The position numbers and the translations under genes are program-made. Below are positions 59,854 through 64,000 of a stretch of DNA of 64,000 nt, piece by piece. This stretch comes from SHVO01 sp041906145 (GTDB taxonomy: Bacteria; Pseudomonadota; Alphaproteobacteria; Rhodospirillales; Rhodospirillaceae): positions 1,240,001 through 1,304,000 of the forward strand of contig JAYRJU010000001.1 in assembly GCA_041906145.1 (NCBI GenBank), read 5' to 3'. A model generated the notes under the pieces. It searched no databases, was not told where the DNA came from, and saw nothing but the letters and a program-made list of their open reading frames with translations. The first letter of the stretch is position 1; the number at the start of each line of letters is the position of its first letter.

Positions 59854-61713
59854 GTGACAAAAACCTGTGCGCTTATCGTTGGCCTTGAGAAATACGATAC
59901 GTCCGCCTGGAACGTCGAAGGCCCGTGCGACACCGCGATCGCCATGGCGAAGTGGCTGCTGAAAACCCGGCCGGACGCGATGCTTCGGGTGGTTCTGTAC
60001 GCCGAGCGCGATCTGGCATTTGCCGAGAGCGAACTGCCGGGCGTTCACATCGAATATTACGGCTCACGAGCCGAGTTGTGGGATGCCGCGACCAAGTGGC
60101 CGGATATCGAAGGAACGGCGGACTTCTTTGTTTACTGGGCCGGTCATGGCGGGACTGACCTGCGCGGCACGGATCGTCATTTCATATGCAGTGATCTTGA
60201 AGGGCCGGACGAGCCTCGGACCGTAAATTGCTCCGAACTCGCGCGGCGTTGGCATCAGCCCAGATTTATCAGCTTCCCACGACAGATTGTGCTCGCGGAG
60301 ATTTGCGGCACGCCAAAGGAAGTCAATACGATCGACCAATCTGCGACGCCGCGGCGATTGGCTGATCAAGCCATCTTCTATGCAAGCCCTTCCGATCAGA
60401 CAGCGACCTCCGGTGAGTTCTCCGGCATCGCGCTAGGTGTCTTGGAAGCGCTCGGCGAAGACGCATTCGATCCCGGCAAGCTGCGGCCCGCTCTTGAGAA
60501 GGCTTGCGAGGCAGCCAATCAACCATTTGATCTGCATGCGATAAAACGGGACGGGACGACCAGCCAAAGCTTCGGTGCTGTCGACGCGCAAAGAGCGTGT
60601 TTCGAGGAAGTGCGAAAGCTGATCGCTACTCTCGACGTGCCGCCCGACGCGCTGGAGCGCCACTACACCAAGATCGTTACGGAAAGCGGCAACGGTGGGC
60701 TGGGTGAAGTGCTGCGGAAGGAAAGAGCCGAGCGGCGGCTGGCGATGCTGGGCCAACTCAGCTCCTTGAACCGGGACGCGGCCGGTCACTACCCCTACTA
60801 TCTCCTGAAATTTCTCCTGCGGGTTGCGCGCGAGTCCGATGACGCGGAGAAACTCATCGGTACCTGGCTGAAGACCAAGGCCGGCCAACAAAAGGCGATG
60901 TGCGAGGCCATCAAGCAAGACCTCGACGAGGAGACGGATCAGAGGTTTCTCCTGGTCGTCATCGCCAAAGATCCGACGTCCAGCGTGCTCTTCTGCGATT
61001 TTAGACGCTGCGGCTACGATGGGTCATTCGATCCCGCGTTCGACGCCAGGCATTACGCCGCCAAGGGCGGTGAGGACTTGGAACGGACCCTGACGGCGGC
61101 TTTTGCCGCGCTCGTCGGCGAAGGTGTACAGGCGCTCGAGAATCTGCACGTCCACTTCCTTGTTGATCCGCACTACTTCGGCTTTCCATTCCATAACATC
61201 CAGGTTCCCGATGCAGCGGGACTTGGAAGTTGCGCCCTTGGCGAGCGCTGCCCCGTCGTCATCCGTAGCCGCACGCGTATTCTTTCAAGAGACAGGGACT
61301 GGCGTAAGGCGTGGGAAGGAACGCTTGAGCGGATTCGATCCTGCCGTCTTGACGAGCTGTGTTGGTCGCAACTCTGCGCGGACGCGCCCCAGATCGATGA
61401 CGTGGCGGCGCTCTGGTATGCCGACTTCGCGGTTTCGATGGCGGCGCAAGGCGGGGCGGATATCGTAAAATTGAAGGCGCTGTACAAACTTCTTCAATGT
61501 GGGGCGCCTCTTATCTACATCCCGCACGTATCGCTCGCTAACGTCGACCAGACGCTGAAATCAAATTCAGCTGCGCGTAACATTGATGGATTCGTCGAAG
61601 CTTTTCACCGCAGCCGAATAAGCGGCGCGCCGTACGCAAATCACGCGGCGCTTCTGTGGGACGATCCGCAAATCAACCCATTCGTTTCGAGAAGAGGGGC
61701 CAGCGACAAATGA
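59854..61713 (+). CDS. Caspase-like / VMAP-C fusion protein
   Basis: A 619-residue protein from the GTG at 59854 (MTKTCALIVGLEKYD), close after the hydrolase stop. Residues 1-~240 are a caspase-like (C14) protease domain, with the catalytic His98 (WAGHGG) and Cys151 (AEICGTP). A linker region of helices follows (GNGGLGEVLRKERAERRLAML). The C-terminal part (~380-619) matches the VMAP-C domain of vWA-MoxR-associated proteins, most clearly the LGERCPVVIRSRTR and late GAPLIYIPHV segments. In the predicted vWA-MoxR-VMAP conflict systems, VMAP proteins carry an effector or effector-associated N-terminal domain; here this is a caspase. The stop overlaps the ATG of the ATPase gene. Activation on invasion is inferred. 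Confidence 0.82.
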   Translation: MTKTCALIVGLEKYDTSAWNVEGPCDTAIAMAKWLLKTRPDAMLRVVLYAERDLAFAESELPGVHIEYYGSRAELWDAATKWPDIEGTADFFVYWAGHGGTDLRGTDRHFICSDLEGPDEPRTVNCSELARRWHQPRFISFPRQIVLAEICGTPKEVNTIDQSATPRRLADQAIFYASPSDQTATSGEFSGIALGVLEALGEDAFDPGKLRPALEKACEAANQPFDLHAIKRDGTTSQSFGAVDAQRACFEEVRKLIATLDVPPDALERHYTKIVTESGNGGLGEVLRKERAERRLAMLGQLSSLNRDAAGHYPYYLLKFLLRVARESDDAEKLIGTWLKTKAGQQKAMCEAIKQDLDEETDQRFLLVVIAKDPTSSVLFCDFRRCGYDGSFDPAFDARHYAAKGGEDLERTLTAAFAALVGEGVQALENLHVHFLVDPHYFGFPFHNIQVPDAAGLGSCALGERCPVVIRSRTRILSRDRDWRKAWEGTLERIRSCRLDELCWSQLCADAPQIDDVAALWYADFAVSMAAQGGADIVKLKALYKLLQCGAPLIYIPHVSLANVDQTLKSNSAARNIDGFVEAFHRSRISGAPYANHAALLWDDPQINPFVSRRGASDK

Positions 61714-62690
61714 GTGCCGTAATGCAGGACTGGAAAATTTTCAGCGGCTATGGCGCGCCGCACAAGGGACTGGAACGTCTTCCCGAACCTCCGCCCTGGC
61801 GGTTCCCACGCGACATGGCGGACCTCGATCCGGCGGGCGCGGCGTCCTCGGACCGGGAGGCGAAACGCGCGGCGCCTTTCCGCCCAACCCCTAAAATGGT
61901 CGAGGCCGTCAATGCCGCGATCTACCTGCGGCGGCCCCTGCTTGTCACCGGCAAACCGGGTACGGGAAAGTCCACCCTCATCGCCAAGGTCGCGCACGAA
62001 CTGATGCTCGGCGATGTTCTGCGCTGGCCGATCAGCTCGCGCTCAACTGTACGCGGCGGCGTCTACGAATACGACGCCGTTGGGCGCCTGCAAGCGGGCG
62101 GCGACGCGAAGATCGAGGATTACCTGACGCTCGGGCCCCTCGGGACCGCATTGATGGCGCAGTTGTGGCCGCGCGCGCTTCTCATCGATGAAATCGACAA
62201 ATCCGACCTCGATTTCGCCAATGATCTGCTGAACGTCATTGAGGAAGGCGAATATCACATTCCGGAACTGCATCGTTTGAGTGGAAAGGCCGGGGTGAAG
62301 GTCAAGGATTTCGATAAAAAACCGGTGACTGTTGAATCGGGGCAGATCAAATGCGTCCAATTCCCGATTGTCGTTATGACATCCAATGCGGAGCGCGATT
62401 TCCCCGCGCCGTTCCTGCGCCGGTGCGTACGCCTGAGTGTCGATCCGCCCGCGCCGGAAGATCTGGCGAACATCGTGCGATCGCACCTCAAGGATGTGGA
62501 CGACGCGAAACTGCGTGAGATCGTCGCCGCATTCGTCGATGTGCGGAAGGAGAATAAGGAGGTGTCGATCGACCAGCTCTTGAATGCGACCTTCCTCACG
62601 GTCCCATTGAGCTCCGACGCCGAACCTATCGCATCCGATGCCCAGAAAATCCGTAGCCTTCTTCTCGCCGCGCTCAACAGCGAATCTTAA
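61710..62690 (+). CDS. MoxR-type AAA+ ATPase
   Basis: A 326-residue AAA+ ATPase from the ATG at 61710 (ATGA with the preceding stop). Walker A is GKPGTGKST (~81-89), Walker B ALLIDEIDKSD (~157-167), and the sensor/arginine-finger region VVMTSNAERDFPAPFLRRC. Of the MoxR group, whose members act as chaperones with vWA proteins. In the VMAP systems the ATPase is thought to remodel or gate complex assembly in response to a trigger (comparative-genomic proposal). The TAA stop shares a base with the ATG of the next gene. Confidence 0.85.
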   Translation: MSAVMQDWKIFSGYGAPHKGLERLPEPPPWRFPRDMADLDPAGAASSDREAKRAAPFRPTPKMVEAVNAAIYLRRPLLVTGKPGTGKSTLIAKVAHELMLGDVLRWPISSRSTVRGGVYEYDAVGRLQAGGDAKIEDYLTLGPLGTALMAQLWPRALLIDEIDKSDLDFANDLLNVIEEGEYHIPELHRLSGKAGVKVKDFDKKPVTVESGQIKCVQFPIVVMTSNAERDFPAPFLRRCVRLSVDPPAPEDLANIVRSHLKDVDDAKLREIVAAFVDVRKENKEVSIDQLLNATFLTVPLSSDAEPIASDAQKIRSLLLAALNSES

Positions 62691-64000
62691 TGGATCTGAC
62701 ACGCTACATTGCGGCGCTTGAGGCCGCCGGCTTTGAGCCTGACGCGCGCCATATCCTGGACGCGCTCTGGCTCGCGAGCCGTGGGCTCAGCGTAGATGAG
62801 GCGCCCGCGCATGCGGAGGACGCTGGACGCCCGCCATCGCGTCCAAACGAGCCGGTGCTGGAAAACTCGGAAAACACGCCGACCCGCGGCACGGGCGCTG
62901 CGGCGCTTTCAGCACAGCCCGTGCGTGTAGATGCAAAAGTCGAGGTGCGCGCCGCCGTTGACTCCGCTTCCACGCCCGTGGAAACCACCGCTTCGGCGGA
63001 GTTGTACGCCCGGGGGGCGGTGCCCGAAGGCGCGCAAACCGTGAAGGGCTCTGCGGTCGGCATTCATGTTCGCCGGCGCCTACCGGATCGGCTTGCGGTG
63101 ATGCAGGCGTTTCGTCCCCTGCGTCAGCGCTGGCCATCTCAGCAGTTCCACGACGTCGATGAAGAGGGCACCGTCGAGACCACCGCGCGGCTGCGGGCTG
63201 TCATGCCGGGGTCGGTGTATCCCGTCTTCACGGCGCGCAAGGAGCCGTGGTTCGATGTCGATGTCGTTCTAGAGGACGACGCGGCGGTCGAGCTGTGGAC
63301 AGAGGCGCTCGAGGAGTTCTGTCAGATCTTGCGGGACACGGCCGCATTCCGTTTTGTGACGCTCTGGCGCTTGCGTCTGGCGGCGGGACGCGATGGCGCG
63401 CGTCGACCAATGTTGGAGCGTGTCACGCGGGAGCACGATCCACGGGGACACATTCCCCTGGGGCATCTGCGCGGGTACGGCGTGCGCCGTCTTGTGATGT
63501 TCGCGACCCACGGGTCGTCCTCGCATTGGCACGACGGAAGCTATGCCCGGATTTTGCGTCCGTTGGCGCAAGAAGACAGCGTGCTCCTTTTGCATCTGAT
63601 GCCGCCGGGCAAATGGGCAAGGACACGTCTGTCTGAACCTCACGGTCTGTGCTCGGCTACCGAAGTCGGAGGTGCGAACGCGTCGCTGCATCCCATGCCC
63701 TTCTGGTGGGCATCCCCGCAGGCCCACGGGACGCGGCGGCTTCTGGCGATGCCGGTCGCGCCGCTGAAAGCGAAGGCGCTGTCGCAGTGGGCGCGCGCGC
63801 TAATGGCCCGGGGTCAGCATGTGCCCATGTATCTTCTGGATCCGATGCAGGCTGGCGGCGCGGAGGACGCACCGTCGCCGCTCGAAAGCCGCGATGACTT
63901 CGCGCGCGCGGTCAACCAATTGCGCGCCACATCACAGACCGCTTTCCAGCTCGCTTTCTACCTCTGTCAAAGCGCTTTCATTATCCCCATTGCGCGCCTT
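62690..64000 (+). CDS. SAV_2336 N-terminal-domain-like protein, 3' end outside window
   Basis: An open frame of 437 codons from the ATG at 62690, overlapping the ATPase stop by one base, to the window edge with no stop. The N-terminus LTRYIAALEAAGFEPDARHILDALWLA is the helical SAV_2336-type start; a Pro/Ala-rich linker follows. Then comes a vWA-like block (WFDVDVVLEDDAAVELWTEALEEF, RFVTLWRLRL), in which DVDVVLEDD takes the position of a metal-site strand, and further segments common in these proteins. SAV_2336-type proteins accompany VMAP/MoxR genes and often carry FGE-sulfatase or protease-like C-termini. The C-terminal domain is missing here, so its class is unknown. Confidence 0.75.
   Translation, partial: MDLTRYIAALEAAGFEPDARHILDALWLASRGLSVDEAPAHAEDAGRPPSRPNEPVLENSENTPTRGTGAAALSAQPVRVDAKVEVRAAVDSASTPVETTASAELYARGAVPEGAQTVKGSAVGIHVRRRLPDRLAVMQAFRPLRQRWPSQQFHDVDEEGTVETTARLRAVMPGSVYPVFTARKEPWFDVDVVLEDDAAVELWTEALEEFCQILRDTAAFRFVTLWRLRLAAGRDGARRPMLERVTREHDPRGHIPLGHLRGYGVRRLVMFATHGSSSHWHDGSYARILRPLAQEDSVLLLHLMPPGKWARTRLSEPHGLCSATEVGGANASLHPMPFWWASPQAHGTRRLLAMPVAPLKAKALSQWARALMARGQHVPMYLLDPMQAGGAEDAPSPLESRDDFARAVNQLRATSQTAFQLAFYLCQSAFIIPIARL

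Noticed and set aside
1..64000. CRISPR array or IS element
   Set aside because: No regularly spaced repeats, no DDE or HUH transposase and no terminal inverted repeats were seen.

Overview
The window is high-GC DNA from an alphaproteobacterium (inferred). The evidence is tandem ParB/RepB-like genes beside large serine recombinases, DUF2924 and DUF5681 proteins, a GAAC-N7-GAAC LexA-type box, and a large outfit of TonB-dependent receptors. The order is not clear; Caulobacterales, Micropepsales or Hyphomicrobiales-like relatives are all possible. No rRNA, CRISPR array or insertion sequence was recognised.

Region 1 (1-24.5 kb) is a defence island packed with mobility genes. It starts inside a PD-(D/E)XK (DUF4420) gene. 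This is followed by AIPR, Vsr and a C5 cytosine methyltransferase, a DNA-modification-linked defence operon whose 5' part lies outside the window. A nucleosidase/phosphorylase-like gene is translationally coupled to the methyltransferase. Behind it are a NACHT-like NTPase with HEAT-like repeats and an overlapping dCMP-deaminase-like gene; these two have their own TATAAT/SOS-box promoter. Then come a serine recombinase with DUF2924, a controller-type XRE gene divergent from a Mrr-like nuclease, and a ParB-methyltransferase fusion with DUF5681. Next is a complete type II CBASS operon on the minus strand (CapV phospholipase, DncV-like cyclase, Cap2, Cap3). Divergent from it is a sigma-like / unknown / ImmA-IrrE protease trio that I propose regulates it. 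A second recombinase module (two ParB/RepB-like proteins and a large serine recombinase) and a small HTH gene close the island.

Region 2 (25-46 kb) holds two versions of an export and outer-membrane uptake module: a secreted orphan protein, a DUF1592-type lipoprotein with one CxxCH haem site, a Tat-exported DUF1552 protein, a multi-repeat COG4315-type protein and a TonB-dependent receptor. The first copy ends in a FecI-type sigma factor and a FecR anti-sigma factor; the second ends in an exported metallo-beta-lactamase-fold protein. The two copies lie between direct repeats of about 164 bp (24296-24459 and 45618-45781), the second being a relic of the small HTH gene. The block may therefore have moved or been duplicated by recombinase activity.

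Region 3 (46-58.5 kb) has a Cys-cluster protein, a truncated receptor tail, a minus-strand receptor, a small cluster (unknown, HTTM-like membrane protein, DCC1-like thiol oxidoreductase), a periplasmic asparaginase, an EAL-domain relic, an orphan DUF1552 gene and another receptor. Two strong intrinsic terminators are present.

Region 4 (58.7-64 kb) is a second conflict-system locus: an alpha/beta hydrolase, a caspase-VMAP-C protein, a MoxR-type AAA+ ATPase and a SAV_2336-like protein that runs off the window. All are tightly packed or overlapping.

The best candidates for new biology are the SOS-boxed nucleosidase/NACHT/deaminase operon, the sigma/unknown/protease trio beside CBASS, the hydrolase-caspase-VMAP locus, and the repeated DUF1592-DUF1552-COG4315-receptor module.
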